Source: Valencia hispanica
Taxonomy: Eukaryota; Chordata; Actinopteri; Cyprinodontiformes; Valenciidae
Direction of reading: 5' to 3'
Assembly: GCA_963556495.2 (NCBI GenBank)
Contig: OY747712.1
Span: 27,726,235 to 27,790,234, forward strand
DNA: 64,000 nucleotides
The notes beneath the pieces are model-generated. The model was not told the origin of the DNA. It searched no databases and saw only the letters and a program-made list of their open reading frames with translations. Positions 43,401-49,992 of the stretch are shown in pieces; position 1 is the stretch's first letter; every line of letters starts with the position of its first letter. The position numbers were made by a program, and so were the translations under genes.

Positions 43401-45914
43401 AAGAAAGCCTATCCAGCAGCTCCTGGTTGTCTTTTTTGCTTTTTGGTTTTTTTCTTTACACAAATATGACTGCTGTGTTGAATAAAAGGCTCCATGCAGC
43501 ACAGAGGACCGGTGTGTAAAGTTGTCGCGGGGCTGACGTTTAAACTTACTGCAACGTTTAAGAGTTCACCCAATCAAAGGATTGTGTTATGTGACGCCAG
43601 TAGCCCCGCCCTAACAGTATCAAACCATTTTCTTGTGGACCTACACCTGAAGGGGACCATTAATGGACCAGTATGGGCCTGCTGTATGGGCCGCTTTTAC
43701 AATGGAAACAGACAAAAAGGCGGACTGGACCGAGCCGCACCAGTTTTTCATGGAATAATTGCATTTCAACGACAGAATGTCATGAAAAGGACCCCATTTC
43801 TTTTAAATATATAAAAAAATCTTCTTTTTTTTTACTGCCCAATGGCCTGGGAGGGGGGTAGCATAAAAGACAGCTTGGCAACAATGAATAGATGCTGAGA
43901 CACTGGAGGAGGCAGTGGGAAGAACTGAGTCAGTGTATCAGTGTAAAAAGACGACAACTTCAGTGTCTAGTGAGAAACATGAAGATAGCAACCAATGACT
44001 TTTTTGCAGATAACTGCAGCAATTTCCTAATGTTGTAAACCTGTTCACAAATATGGCAATAAAACCTTTCTAATTCTGATTTCTGGTAGGCCAAAGTACG
44101 CTTTATTTTCTAATCAGCCATGTTACTGTCGTGTTGATGCTATGTTGGCGCCCTACTGCCGATTTTCAGGCAGAGTTTGAAAAAAATGTTTTTTAAATGC
44201 ACGTCTTAAATAAAAACTAGAAAAGCACTCTGAGCGCAGACCTCTGCCAGGGTCGCTCATTCCCCTCCCATCCCCATTTTGTTATCCAATTCTAACTTTC
44301 TGTACATTTCCAAATAAATGTCTCTTAATGAGACACACGCCTGTGTTCGTGCTGCTGCTATGCACTCCAGCAGAAAGTGGAGATTCGGGACCCGCTTGTG
44401 AGCTCTCTGACAGGAGAGAGGAGTGGAGGTTAGCACTGCTGGTCTGTGGGTGGATATGCGCTTCATGTCAGCCCAAAATTTAATCAGTTGTTCCTGGTGC
44501 TATTGCAGACATTTCCTGAGAATTTCATTGAAATCGATCTGTAACCTTTTGAGTTATGTTGCTAATAGACACACATACATACAAACAGACAGGCGATAAA
44601 ATTACCTCCTGGCAGAGGTAATAAAATATATTTGAAATCTTCAGTGTACAGTCTCTCTGTGTAATAAAATATGTTACAACATGAAAATGTGTGGCTTATA
44701 TTCAGGTGTGCTCAACAGTCCGAAAATTAATGTTTTTTTTGTGTTTTTCCCCCCACAAATAACATCCCAAAGAAAGCGTATCCATCTTTTCTTTGCTAAT
44801 ATTTTTTCGTTTTTTCTTTGATTCAAAACCTAAAAAAATAAAATAAAATTGACGTTCTTTACAAATGACAGCAAACAAACAGGTATATATCAAAAATTAC
44901 AAGTTGCAATTTTTAAAAAGGTAATGTAACATTTACGGTTCAAATTGAGTCTTATTTAGCTGGACTGACATCAAGAATGGCTCCTTGTATTGTGAAGGTT
45001 GCAGACCCCTGTGCTAGGTTTTATACCGTTAGTTTTTTGTTTGCAAATGGAAAAATTTTTGATGTAGAAATAAATTAACCTTTTATCCTTATTTTAATTA
45101 AGATAACAAAACGGAGGATGATACAGTTTAGCTTTTTTTTCCCCACTTTAAGCTATATTTATTAATTGCTTTTTAAATGTTTACGTTTAAAGTGCATTTT
45201 CTGGACAGAGGGGGTTGACAAAAAATGTTTTTTTGGGGGATGATGAATAAATAAATTCATTAGTCTGCTTTTATAACATTGTTACCCTACTGAAGAATGA
45301 TCACCTGTGGTGTGAAGAAATCTATTTCAAGAATAAAATGTCAAAGGAAAAAAACTAAAGGAAGTTTTGCTCTAATCTTTAAAAATGTGGTTGTGAGAAC
45401 ATGCAATACACTAATGCCATAGAAGGGATATGAGGACAAAGTGAGGAGAGTTAGTACCTGTTGGTGTAAAGTACGAGGCCCTGTAGCAAACTGGGAGAAC
45501 AGCAGAGAAGAGTAAAGAGGTCACAACAGACAATCAAGGCTTTTACACAGACACTAAGCCAAAGCGTTGCAGCAGAAGAAGCCACGTCAGAAATCCAGGT
45601 GAAAGAGTGGGACAGACTTCCAGCGCAGCACATATTGAATCCAAAACCCTAAGCAACATGAAAAAATACCTGTCTCGGCTGCTGTGCAGAGTTCATTTGT
45701 GGAGGTGGAGGGGTGGCAAAAACAAGAGAAGGTGGTTGTCCGGGGCCGTACGCAGCCTTGAGGGAACAAAACGGAAATACTATGATATAAAACTCCAATC
45801 TACTCAATCAACAGATAGTACCCAGAGAATAGGCCTCACCTGTGTTAATCCAGGGGATGGGGAGGGATTTGGGACAGAGGTGGGTCCCGTTATAGGTTGT
45901 GGCGGTTTGTTCAT
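13155..45914 (-). CDS. eif4g1: Eukaryotic translation initiation factor 4 gamma 1, 31 coding exons, 1,692 aa
   Basis: Scaffold of the cytoplasmic cap-binding complex eIF4F; it joins eIF4E, PABP, eIF4A, eIF3 and MNK. Coding exons, 5' to 3': 45840-45914, 45670-45756, 45458-45490, 41341-41361, 40838-41017, 38473-38569, 34119-34261, 33811-33903, 32215-32290, 31277-32137, 30531-30616, 30238-30424, 29143-29276, 27691-27804, 27223-27606, 26884-27030, 26533-26769, 19728-19832, 19363-19611, 19110-19227, 18915-19017, 18354-18760, 18144-18256, 17881-18053, 17652-17777, 16278-16359, 16089-16187, 15660-15803, 15012-15093, 13647-13787, 13155-13336. The lengths sum to 5,079 nt, a multiple of three, with matching phases and GT-AG ends. 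It starts [13 protein letters not shown] (human MNKAPQSTGPP) and ends [16 protein letters not shown] (human WLREAEEESDHN). The PABP motif is at about residues 207-240, the eIF4E motif at 660-666, MIF4G at about 786-1018, MA3 at about 1324-1450 and W2 at about 1510-1692. Human eIF4G1 is about 1,600 aa; the extra length lies in exons 10 and 22. Transcript evidence would settle which small exons are constitutive. Confidence 0.97.
14520..14920 (+). mobile_element. Tc1-like transposase remnant in eif4g1 intron 29/30
   Basis: The plus frame 14547-14828 retains the middle and C-terminal transposase: [18 protein letters not shown], then [31 protein letters not shown]. In Tc1 families this stretch follows the QDNAPCH motif and the NPIE(H)LWDVVEREI region. 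The catalytic motifs are lost (frameshifts around 14600-14700), and the element is antisense to eif4g1. Confidence 0.75.
16700..16775 (+). mobile_element. 3'-terminal fragment of the Rex/CR1-like LINE family
   Basis: 'atttccctctgggatcaata' followed by 'aagtaag' is identical over about 25 nt to the end of the large LINE at 25745-25775. Only the 3' tail inserted here, in eif4g1 intron 25. Confidence 0.7.
17652..18256 (-). CDS. eif4g1: eif4g1 exons 23-25, MA3 domain
   Basis: Exons 18144-18256, 17881-18053 and 17652-17777 encode [40 protein letters not shown], then [20 protein letters not shown] and [20 protein letters not shown]. This is the second HEAT domain of eIF4G, which modulates eIF4A. 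Identity with human is high. Confidence 0.96.
18354..18760 (-). CDS. eif4g1: eif4g1 exon 22 with [10 protein letters not shown] tandem repeats
   Basis: A 407-nt exon. Its first half is an R/D/S-rich linker that aligns with human ([13 protein letters not shown] versus KRSFSKEVEERSR; then [14 protein letters not shown] versus LRKAASLTEDRDRG). Where human has only RDRGRDAVKRE, this protein has about ten imperfect five-residue units of the form [S/N/G][R/Q]D[R/Q]G ([18 protein letters not shown]...). They are encoded by about 15-nt tandem DNA repeats at about 18390-18550. The linker lies between MIF4G and MA3, is probably disordered, and is close to serine sites phosphorylated in human eIF4G1. 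Confidence 0.92.
19728..27606 (-). CDS. eif4g1: eif4g1 exons 15-18, MIF4G domain (eIF4A binding)
   Basis: Exons 27223-27606, 26884-27030, 26533-26769 and 19728-19832 encode the HEAT-repeat MIF4G domain. Landmarks are [77 protein letters not shown] and [20 protein letters not shown]. All match human eIF4G1 at high identity. The 6.7-kb intron between the last two exons carries the nested transposon stack. Two of the introns here carry SNORD66-type snoRNAs. Confidence 0.97.
19898..20290 (-). mobile_element. Left half of a split Tc1-like element
   Basis: Begins with a Tc1-type terminus ('tacagtgccttaaagtat', 'ttataccccttgagct'). It continues through degenerate transposase antisense ('ttagacctggactttgctcc', 'gacactgccaccattgtgtt', 'gaccagaacaccctctttca') and stops abruptly at about 20290. 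The continuation is found 5.9 kb away at about 26220-26395. Confidence 0.75.
20291..21302. repeat. Block of unclassified repeats inserted next to the split Tc1
   Basis: Starts with a hAT-like end CAGTGCTTCTCAAAATAG (about 20293). It contains 'gggccctcatttataaaac' (about 20798), a fish repeat end, and 'gcaatatatcgtatcgaccc' with 'ccagattcttgccaatac' (about 21087-21150), a hAT-like repeat common in fish. No open transposase frame was seen and the boundaries are uncertain. Confidence 0.45.
22400..25797 (+). mobile_element. Near-complete non-LTR retrotransposon (Rex/CR1-jockey-like LINE)
   Basis: The element contains one intact ORF (22786-25725), a probable 5' leader from about 22400, and a very short 3' UTR ending 'ccctctgggatcaataaagt', followed by a tail of TTGAA-type repeats (about 25778-25795). 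Its strand is opposite to eif4g1. Little decay indicates a young insertion. Clade placement (Rex1/CR1 or L2/jockey group) is from remembered family resemblance. The exact 5' end and any target-site duplication were not determined. Confidence 0.85.
22786..25725 (+). CDS. LINE polyprotein: APE endonuclease + reverse transcriptase, 979 aa, uninterrupted
   Basis: An N-terminal basic segment ([12 protein letters not shown], residues about 45-56) is followed by an apurinic-type endonuclease, about 60-280: [41 protein letters not shown], then the closing LGQSDHNLV with the SDH catalytic triad. The reverse transcriptase spans about 530-830: [63 protein letters not shown], and the active site as YSDD (more often YADD in this group). 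A C-terminal [20 protein letters not shown] region follows. There are no stops or frameshifts over 2.9 kb, so it may still encode active protein. The ATG at 22786 ([16 protein letters not shown]) is the first in frame. Confidence 0.93.
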   Translation: MMRNHGNNVVYSREQLINIAKAEIIPQLKPQIPDELIRRRGCRAGAKRRQRKRKFKPSLPSIMMGNVRSLANKMDELQALTRTQPEYRECSVMCFTETWLLDHIPDSNVSLPGFLTVRADRDLKTSRKRKGGGVAVLVNNRWCHPGHVTVKCRLCSPDVEILAVGFRPYNLPREFTSVILAVVYIPPSAVADNACDVISSIVAKLQTQHPNAFVAISGDFNHASLSTTLPTFQQFVSCSTRENRTLDLFYANVKDSYTSKPRPPLGQSDHNLVFLCSEYKPLVQRQPVTKRTVRKWSQEAEEALQGCFATTDWMTLCQAHGEDINAMTECVTDYINFCVDNIIPTRTVRCFPNNKPWITSDLKELLNKKKRAFREGDRELLRSIQKQLKVKIRDSKEVYRKKLENKLQRNNIRDVWSGMRKITGFKDRKDWIDGSLDRANELNTFFNRFSSGTSSASPSPVPSQTDIPLSSDQRLSCYTSDVLSFTSAMDSSNSTSLTSTTSGNAATPLASPSHLSVSKSQVKRQLEKLNRNKAAGPDGVSPRVLKACAEQLCGILQHLFNLSLTQEKVPVLWKTSCLVPVPKRTHPSVINDYRPVALTSHIMKVLERLLLAPLSKQTRTYQDPLQFAYRCGVGVEDAIIHLLQPTHCHLDKAGSTVRIMFFDFSSAFNTIQPDLLCQKLLKTQVEPSTIAWINDYLTNRPQFVRLKNCVSNQVVSSTGAPQGTVLSPFLFTLYTSDFQYKSETCHLQKYSDDSAIVGCIRDGQEAEYRELVDRFVTWCGNNRLTLNVNKTKEMIVDFRRNRDKSKTVSIMGEVEVVEEYKYLGVHLDNRLDWRPNSEAIYKKGQSRLYFLRKLKSFKVCSKMLQIFYKSVVESVISSAVICWGSSIRARDLKRLNNLIKKAGSVLGTTVENLEMMMQRRILHKIKKIMDNPEHPLHETVIKQQSVFSRRLLQFRCNTDRYRKSFLPTAIIIYNNSLKN
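26220..26398 (-). mobile_element. Right half of the split Tc1-like element
   Basis: 'cttttccataaaatgccaag', 'aactaatagttttcctgctg' and 'atagattctcccatctg' continue the Tc1 transposase antisense interrupted at 20290. A terminus-like 'ggggtaaaaatacttttgga' closes it at about 26385. The piece ends less than 10 nt from snoRNA copy 1. Confidence 0.7.
26405..26484 (-). ncRNA. snord66: C/D-box snoRNA, SNORD66-like, copy 1 (eif4g1 intron 17)
   Basis: About 80 nt on the host-gene strand. Terminal stem GTCTTC (26484-26479) pairs with GAAGAC (26410-26405). Box C is GTGATGA (26477-26471), D' is CTGA (26440-26437), and box D is CTGA (26414-26411). The guide directly upstream of D' is GTGCCACGTGTCTGGGCCA, which can pair with the conserved 18S rRNA segment GGCCCGGACACG (one G-U pair); human SNORD66 directs 2'-O-methylation there. 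Human EIF4G1 also hosts SNORD66 in an intron. Between box C and the guide lies an A/T homopolymer absent from the second copy. It lies 50 nt upstream of exon 17's far boundary, beside a Tc1 remnant. Confidence 0.85.
27111..27191 (-). ncRNA. snord66: C/D-box snoRNA, SNORD66-like, copy 2 (eif4g1 intron 15)
   Basis: About 81 nt on the host-gene strand. Terminal stem TGCTCT (27191-27186) pairs with AGAGCA (27116-27111). Box C is ATGATGA (27184-27178), D' is CTGA (27148-27145), C' lies around GATGG, and box D is CTGA (27121-27118). The guide GTGCCACGTGTCTGGGCCA is identical to copy 1, while the C' to D half and the stem differ (TGCTCT versus GTCTTC). Both copies therefore look functional rather than one being a decayed pseudogene. 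Confidence 0.88.
27936..28690. mobile_element. Possible hAT-like non-autonomous element
   Basis: 'accagtggtccccaacattt' at about 27938 is a typical hAT terminus in fish. The opposite end was not recognised, so extent and identity are tentative. It lies in eif4g1 intron 13. Confidence 0.35.
29143..29276 (-). CDS. eif4g1: eif4g1 exon 13, eIF4E-binding motif
   Basis: Encodes [20 protein letters not shown]. The canonical YxxxxL-phi motif is Y660-DREF-L665-L666, identical in its core to human YDREFLL. It is followed by [17 protein letters not shown] (human MQKPEGLPHISDVVLDK). This is the site that binds eIF4E in competition with the 4E-BPs. Confidence 0.97.
29277..30237. other. eif4g1: eif4g1 intron 12, no feature recognised
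   Basis: AT-rich intron sequence without recognised repeat, RNA gene or ORF. Confidence 0.5.
30806..31040 (-). mobile_element. 3' fragment of an L2-like LINE
   Basis: 'aactttatttataaagcact' followed by 'cacaaagtgctttacagatt' is the reverse complement of the L2-type 3' end. The pattern is the same as at about 955. It is only a tail fragment, in eif4g1 intron 10. Confidence 0.6.
31277..32137 (-). CDS. eif4g1: eif4g1 exon 10, long low-complexity acidic/proline-rich exon
   Basis: One 861-nt exon coding residues about 269-555. It is rich in E, P, A, S and T (for example [18 protein letters not shown]). It corresponds to the poorly conserved linker between the PABP and eIF4E sites in human eIF4G1, and the amino-acid sequence is hardly alignable beyond composition. 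No folded domain is apparent. Confidence 0.93.
32435..32610 (+). mobile_element. tRNA-derived SINE, degraded
   Basis: 'gggatgagcagttgacttgc', 'aataggaaggttgtgggttc' and 'cagtccagctttcatt' carry the A-box/B-box-like arrangement of a fish tRNA-derived SINE (B box near GGTTCCAGTCC). It is followed by the usual 'gtgccactgaacatgaaact' body. It lies in eif4g1 intron 8, antisense to the gene. Confidence 0.65.
33476..33512. repeat. Perfect 13-bp inverted repeat, 11-nt loop
   Basis: TTACAGCATATCT (33476-33488) and its exact complement AGATATGCTGTAA (33500-33512) around an 11-nt loop, preceded by a G run. It lies in eif4g1 intron 8. The stem is shorter than a pre-miRNA hairpin. Confidence 0.9.
33811..34261 (-). 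CDS. eif4g1: eif4g1 exons 7-8, PABP-binding region
   Basis: Exons 34119-34261 and 33811-33903 join to read ...[27 protein letters not shown]. This is the near-invariant segment (human [24 protein letters not shown]) through which eIF4G binds RRM2 of poly(A)-binding protein. The preceding 40 residues are Q/P-rich ([18 protein letters not shown]). Confidence 0.95.
34262..35430 (-). promoter_or_regulatory. eif4g1: GC-rich stretch in eif4g1 intron 6, possible internal promoter / alternative first exon
   Basis: Roughly 34690-34900 and 35100-35430 are GC/CpG-rich inside an AT-rich intron. On the minus strand a strong donor CTACCCCG|GTGAGTAG ends a possible exon at about 34739. An ATG there ([11 protein letters not shown]) would not be in frame with exon 7. 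However, ATG at 34283, just upstream of the exon 7 acceptor, is in frame (MYPSLRA then AGAYYPAQ). Human eIF4G1 is known to have several N-terminal isoforms. No transcript evidence is available here. Confidence 0.3.
35045..35101. repeat. ATCT microsatellite plus 13-bp x3 minisatellite
   Basis: A short (ATCT)n run at about 35048-35060 is followed by three exact copies of CAGATATCTATAT at 35061-35099. Confidence 0.95.
35444..35608. repeat. (CA/TA)n microsatellite, left of the Tc1 element
   Basis: Compound CA, TATA and CATA tracts. The insertion of the Tc1 element at 35609 split one microsatellite locus. Long open frames read through it only because the repeat lacks stops. Confidence 0.95.
35609..37206 (-). 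mobile_element. Tc1/mariner element with intact ends and dead transposase
   Basis: Inverted termini CACTACCGTTCAAAAGT at 35609 and, on the complement, from 37206. They match over 27 bp with one difference. TA flanks both sides (35607-35608 and 37207-37208), so the 1,598-bp element is complete. The transposase frame starts at ATG 36814 and ends at about 35772. It is inserted in a CA/TA microsatellite in eif4g1 intron 6, in the same orientation as the gene. Confidence 0.93.
35772..36814 (-). pseudogene. Tc1-like transposase with stop, frameshift and mutated catalytic Glu
   Basis: The N-terminal HTH region is recognisable ([20 protein letters not shown], then [15 protein letters not shown]). 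A TAA at 36673-36671 interrupts it, and a frameshift joins the frames at about 36185-36206. Catalytic D residues remain in [11 protein letters not shown] and [12 protein letters not shown]. The third position reads NPIKLLWEQ, where NPIELLWEQ is expected (GAG to AAG). I count 38 residues between the second D and this position, a DD38E-type spacing (as in Intruder-like families). It cannot make active protein. Confidence 0.88.
37209..37595. repeat. (CA/TA)n microsatellite, right of the Tc1 element
   Basis: About 390 bp of alternating CACA and TATATA tracts. Apparent ORFs of 130-180 aa here are repeat translations (CVCVY or HTHTY) without meaning. Confidence 0.95.
37610..38472. other. eif4g1: eif4g1 intron 6, rightmost part, nothing recognised
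   Basis: AT-rich, with no recognisable element or ORF. Confidence 0.5.
39300..40200 (-). mobile_element. Old Tc1-like remnant in eif4g1 intron 5
   Basis: The plus strand carries transposase antisense of a fish Tc1 family: 'ggtgcaattatgatgagctg'-like text at about 39720, 'ctgctgctgcaaagcattcc', 'gtctgtgtttgacagt', and 'attattccagaagtcttta'. It has many stops and no identified termini. Confidence 0.55.
40322..40802. mobile_element. MITE-like element with TTTAAAGGA ends
   Basis: TTTAAAGGA at the left (about 40323) and TCCTTTAAA at the right (about 40792-40800) form 9-bp inverted ends. The interior is GC-rich compared with the surrounding intron. It contains a 64-aa open frame at 40592-40786 ([16 protein letters not shown]) with no recognised domain, perhaps the basic start of a lost transposase. 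Kolobok/piggyBac-type superfamilies use TTAA sites, but assignment is uncertain. It ends 36 nt from eif4g1 exon 5. Confidence 0.45.
41341..41361 (-). CDS. eif4g1: eif4g1 21-nt microexon (GGYRALQ), probably alternative
   Basis: Exactly 21 nt between CTGAAG and GTAACC, phase 0 on both sides, encoding GGYRALQ. Including or skipping it leaves the frame intact between [11 protein letters not shown] (exon 3) and SYYQNRATM (exon 5). The upstream intron end contains several TGC/CTGC motifs and a pyrimidine tract (CTCTCTTGCTCTCTGCTC), as expected for SRRM4-dependent neuronal microexons. Neuronal microexons in the N-terminal prion-like regions of eIF4G1 and eIF4G3 are reported in mammals. Equating this exon with the mammalian one is inference. 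Confidence 0.75.
41362..43140. other. eif4g1: eif4g1 intron 3, left part, nothing recognised
   Basis: 1.8 kb of AT-rich sequence with no recognisable ORF, RNA gene or repeat family. Confidence 0.5.
43215..43750. mobile_element. Harbinger-like MITE
   Basis: The left end 'cgtttccactgagcggaacg' with 'gtacggctcggtcc' and the right end 'ggactggaccgagccgcacc' are the inverted, CGGTACGG-rich ends of a MITE common in fish. There is no transposase. Confidence 0.65.
43860..44732 (+). mobile_element. Second copy of the pogo-like element, left end missing
   Basis: Shares long stretches with 21590-22180 ('agcttggcaacaatgaat', 'gttatccaattctaactttc', 'tttaatcagttgttcctggt') and ends with 'cttatattcaggtgtgctca' and 'cagtccgaaaattaatg' at 44732. 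Unlike the other copy, it has no insertion at the position equivalent to 22180. Confidence 0.75.
45840..45914 (-). CDS. eif4g1: eif4g1 first coding exon (start codon)
   Basis: ATG at 45914 opens [20 protein letters not shown], which aligns with the human eIF4G1 N-terminus (MNKAPQ...PAPSPGLPQ). The donor is CACAG|GTGAGG. Acceptor candidates upstream give an exon start at about 45933 or 45955, so 20-40 nt of 5' UTR share this exon. Confidence 0.93.
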
Positions 45915-45999
45915 TTCACGTTCTTTTATAAGTCTGCATTAGGGTGGCTGTGTGTTGCCAGCCTTTCAGAGAAAAAACACAACAAGAAACATTAAGTAT

Positions 46000-47625
46000 T
46001 TAGACATCTTAATCAAATGTTTAAAAAGGTTTCCAGTTAATTTTTGAACATATTAAAAATAAAACTGTCTATAGTTGAATAATCCAAGGCATGGGTGCAA
46101 CAACCTATGGCCCAATTATATTTACAGCAGTGCAGGGTAGGAACACCACAGTATGGACACAAGTTTAGTATGGCACCACCATTAAGCTGGGAGGGTGTGG
46201 TCTGTGGGTTTTGCCCAAGATAAAACCACCACCACCTCCCATACTTGCACATTGCTTAACCAAAGCATTAAGCATAAACACAAGTTAAAGACAAAGAAAT
46301 TTAAAATAAGCACAATTTAGGTTAAAATAGGCCATACAATAGCAAATGGAGGAACACTACTAATTGGTGGAGCTACTGGTTTAGACATGATTAGCTTATT
46401 GACAATAGCTCTGACAGTTCTAATTTCCAGTAAGTTTAAGAAAATGGATACTTCAGAGGTCAAAGGGCATTTACTGTGTTAACAGTGTTGTGCTAGGTCC
46501 ATGTGGGCAAATAAGCTGTTACGGAAAGTTGCTATTAAGGTCGCAAACGGTAGTGTTTTTTTCTCCCAATTACACATAAAAGAAAAGCTAATTAATATTT
46601 TAAAGGTTGTCTAACAGCTACATGTAGAAACTGCAGAAGGAAAACTGACGTCTCGAACAGACATGACATTCTGCCACAGGAACCATCGTTAGCTGCTAGC
46701 TAGTGCCATGCTTTAGCGCTTTAAGCCGCAATGCTACCATATGGTTGTGAAGCGTGCAGTGGCTAATAACCGGCTTGCGCACCGCGATTTAAAAATGACA
46801 GGTGTTTAATGAAAAGATTATTACGTCTTAGGAAAGATGTGGGTTAACATGAATTTTACCGAGCCGCTGGCGTGGCAGCCGCTCGTAAATCGTAGCCACC
46901 AACCAGCCTGCGTGCTAACGTTACGTGTCCCGCTACCACAGACATTTTCTGCAGTTACGCTACGTGGCTCAGTCCGCACTTAACCTCGGAGTACACGGCG
47001 TTCAATTTGGCATCCACCGCTAACACTCGACACGTTTACCCGGAAAACACGAGAACGGGGAAACAAAGTGTTCCCTGGCAAAGGGTTGACACGTTCTGGT
47101 TACCGTGAAGCTATTGTTGGTGGACGTGAAGCTAGCCGATTAGCGCTGCCAGTGATGTTAGCAAATTAAACGCAGGCCCAACAGGCTCCGCGATCAAACG
47201 AACCCATCCTATCTGTCATTCAATCATGTCCTTAATACATCCTAATTTCACAGGTGACTTTGTGTTGAATATAGTCTTACAATAAACGCACTGTCTAAGC
47301 ACATAATTAAACATGTTTCACACCAAAACGAGGTAAGAAATAACTGATAACGGGACTGGTGAAGATTAGCCACCAACTGTCATTTCAGCTAACCTAATAA
47401 CTTCAGTTTAACACCGCTAACAGTAGCATCAAGCATAAGCACCCGATTATTAAAGGTTTATAAGGAACTTTAGTCAGATAAAGTAGCATTCACCCGGCTG
47501 CTATCAAAGCGTAAGGACTGACAGCCGGCAGGGCCTGTTCAACCTGCATGCCTTTGACAGAATTAATACCTAGCTCGAGTGAACGTAAAGCTAGCGTCAA
47601 CAAAGCTAACCGGCCTAATTCTTAC
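46000..47625. other. eif4g1: eif4g1 leader intron
   Basis: Between the candidate leader exon and the first coding exon. From about 46660 on it is rich in GCTAGC/AGCTAAC words and CpG, consistent with the 3' side of a CpG-island promoter. No coding ORF was recognised. Confidence 0.5.
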
Positions 47626-47830
47626 CAGGTACCAACAGTGACAGTGCAGTAAATTAGGAACTTGAGATATCAGCCTCTGGTCAGTCTTCTGTTAATGAAA
47701 GTTTTGTTTGCTTGTCCTTGCTCCAACAGACGAGTGAAGCCCTTCTTGGCTATTGACTTTAGCGAACTAGTTGGCTAACCGGCAGATGGGGTGAGTGCTA
47801 CTGATGTCACTTCGCTTTAAATCCCAGGAT
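47626..47830 (-). promoter_or_regulatory. eif4g1: Probable eif4g1 promoter and non-coding first exon
   Basis: On the minus strand a good donor GGTACCTG|GTAAGAATT ends a leader exon at 47626. The surrounding DNA to about 48070 is CpG-rich and TATA-less, as for housekeeping genes. The transcription start is not visible and the right boundary is a guess. Confidence 0.5.
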
Positions 47831-48062
47831 GTTCAAAAGTGACAGTGGCTAAAAAATATATAATAATATCTCTCTTCGGGAGTCCTATTGATAATTGCGA
47901 TAACTCCCAAATAAGCCTCTGGACTGGAGGTCCATGATCAAGGCGACGATGGTGACGGATTGCCGGTTAGATTTGTACTCTCTCCTACGACAAGGCTCAG
48001 AGAGAGGCCATAGTGCGATGTTTCTGCTCCACGGAGCCGGTGCGCCTCCAAGTCGCATGGGT

Positions 48063-49630
48063 AAGTTCCGGGGAAATTACAATCTGATGCCGGTTCCTTG
48101 GTCATGTGATACTGGAAAGTAAATCATTTGAGGAAATGTACAGGAACCGTCCATAAACGGTATACAATAAGATAAAAAAAAAAGATAATAGATTTATAAA
48201 AGTAGCACAGAGTACAACATCTCCGCATGGTCATGTTTTAGTCTCAGGATTCTGCACCTAACAAAAATGTTACAGTTTTCATGAGTGTTGGCCGGGAAAA
48301 AAAGTCAAGACATTTTTAGGATGGCGAGTTTGCTTTCCCCACCTTCTTTTTGCAAACCTAGCTTGTTTTCAAGCAACAAATTACCACAGTGATGCACAAA
48401 ATTCAGCAGCGTTATTGACAAAAAGCTTATGGTTAAAAACTTAAAACAAAATTTATGAGACAAAAATCAACAATACATTAGAATATAACAATGATTTTAA
48501 TAATAATAATAAATGTACTGCATAATAATTATAATCAAGTTTTTCGATGATGAGTAGGCCTGTATCAAATTGTGTTTTTTTTGTTTTTTTTTGTGATTAA
48601 AGCAAAATGTAGCCTACATGATGAGACACCACACCCTACACCTAGATTGTAAAGTTATCTTAACAATGATATAAATTATTAGGATATTCTGTGACATACA
48701 TAGAGCAACTAAAATAAAAATCCCACAAAGAGTCAGTAAATTACTTTTTTTTTCACTTGGCAAATGAATTAGCTAAACTGTGGAGGACTGAAACTGCAAA
48801 AATAAATGAAATAACTAATAAAAAGCCTAACATTCTTCAGAATTGAACTAAACAATTTGTTTTTCCTTTATTGTTATATCTATTTCCAGATTCCATTATG
48901 TTTGCATTTTCCCTCTGTACATTCCTCTCTTACTGATGTTTCTGACGTTTTTCTACCATTTCAGTTTTGTATTGTATCTTTAATTAATAGTTAAAATAAA
49001 GCAGTACTACCAATAACACATTTTAAATATATATATTTATTTATGTGTCTCTTACATTGCAGTGTGCATCACTGCTTTATTATACATAAAGAAGGAGGAG
49101 TGTCTTTCCGAGGATATCAGGAGTGGAGTCAGCAGACACGGGATGAATGTATTCCCGCACCCATCCAAGATCAGTGGACCAAGCCTGGGTAAAGCAGAGG
49201 CCTCCTGCCTAGGCTGGTGAGAAGATCTAAGAAGGGGAATGATAAAGTCTTTTGCAGCTATTTCTAAACAGCTGCATGTATGAAGATCTTCAATTTCAAT
49301 ACCTGATGTGTCACCACTTATGATCTGGAAGACGATGCAAAATGTCAGCCTCAAATGAAAGGGAATTTGTTCAAATATTCAGGAACAAACCTTGAACAAG
49401 GTTTAAGCAGATCATAAAACTGATAAAACCTAAATGTCAATGTCAAAGGGGCCACAATAAAGGAACCTTTACCTTGGTCAAAGACTAAAAGGATGGAGCT
49501 CAAAAACATAGATCTTGCTTCAAAATCAGTACCTTGAAACTCAATTAAAATTTGCACCTCTGCAGATGCATAATCCAGATGCCTTCTGGAGAAATGTTTA
49601 TGTCTACAAGACAAAAAAGTTACAATTTCA
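48063..49630. other. Intergenic between eif4g1 and tf, nothing recognised
   Basis: AT-rich with no clear repeat or gene. Short minus-strand frames at 49052-49614 show no known domain. Confidence 0.5.
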
Positions 49631-49639
49631 AGGCGTTAT

Positions 49640-49992
49640 GGAAAGGCTTTCGAATCTAGAAACACAATACCAATTTTAAAGAATGATGGAAGTAGTATTC
49701 TCCCGTGGAGCAATGGTACTGTTGCATTGCACAGATAATGAAGGAGGACTAAATCCTTTTCTTCAACTTTACATAAACACAACAGCTAGAAGGTTGAAAC
49801 TTGGACACAGTTGGGTGTTCCATCTGGATAATCATCCCATCCACATGGACACATTTTATATTGGAATGGTCAAAGCTGTCTAACAATAAACCTCTGGCAT
49901 GGCTTTCCCAAAACTCTGGGCTTGACAACGGGAAAACTTTAAGAGCATGGTTCTGTTTAAAACCTTGGATCATACTAATGTAACATTTCTAT
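49640..49992 (+). mobile_element. Old Tc1-like element, first half (continues at about 52100)
   Basis: Plus-strand text encodes RLKLGHSWVFHLDNHPIHMD (family: [15 protein letters not shown]) and continues with 'cctctggcatggctttccca'. It breaks off at about 49992. Catalytic context is decayed. Confidence 0.7.

Larger units (their letters stand above)
43141..45011. mobile_element. hAT-like element carrying two nested insertions
   Basis: Perfect 17-bp inverted termini CAGGGGTCTGCAACCTT at 43141-43157 and, on the complement, 45011-44995. Inner arms also match ('agagccataggtggct' and 'gaatggctcctt'). Flanking octamers CACCAAGT and TGCTAGGT agree at 4 of 8 positions, and all four differences are transitions. 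This fits a decayed 8-bp duplication. A Harbinger-like MITE and a pogo-like fragment lie inside. No transposase remains. Confidence 0.8.
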
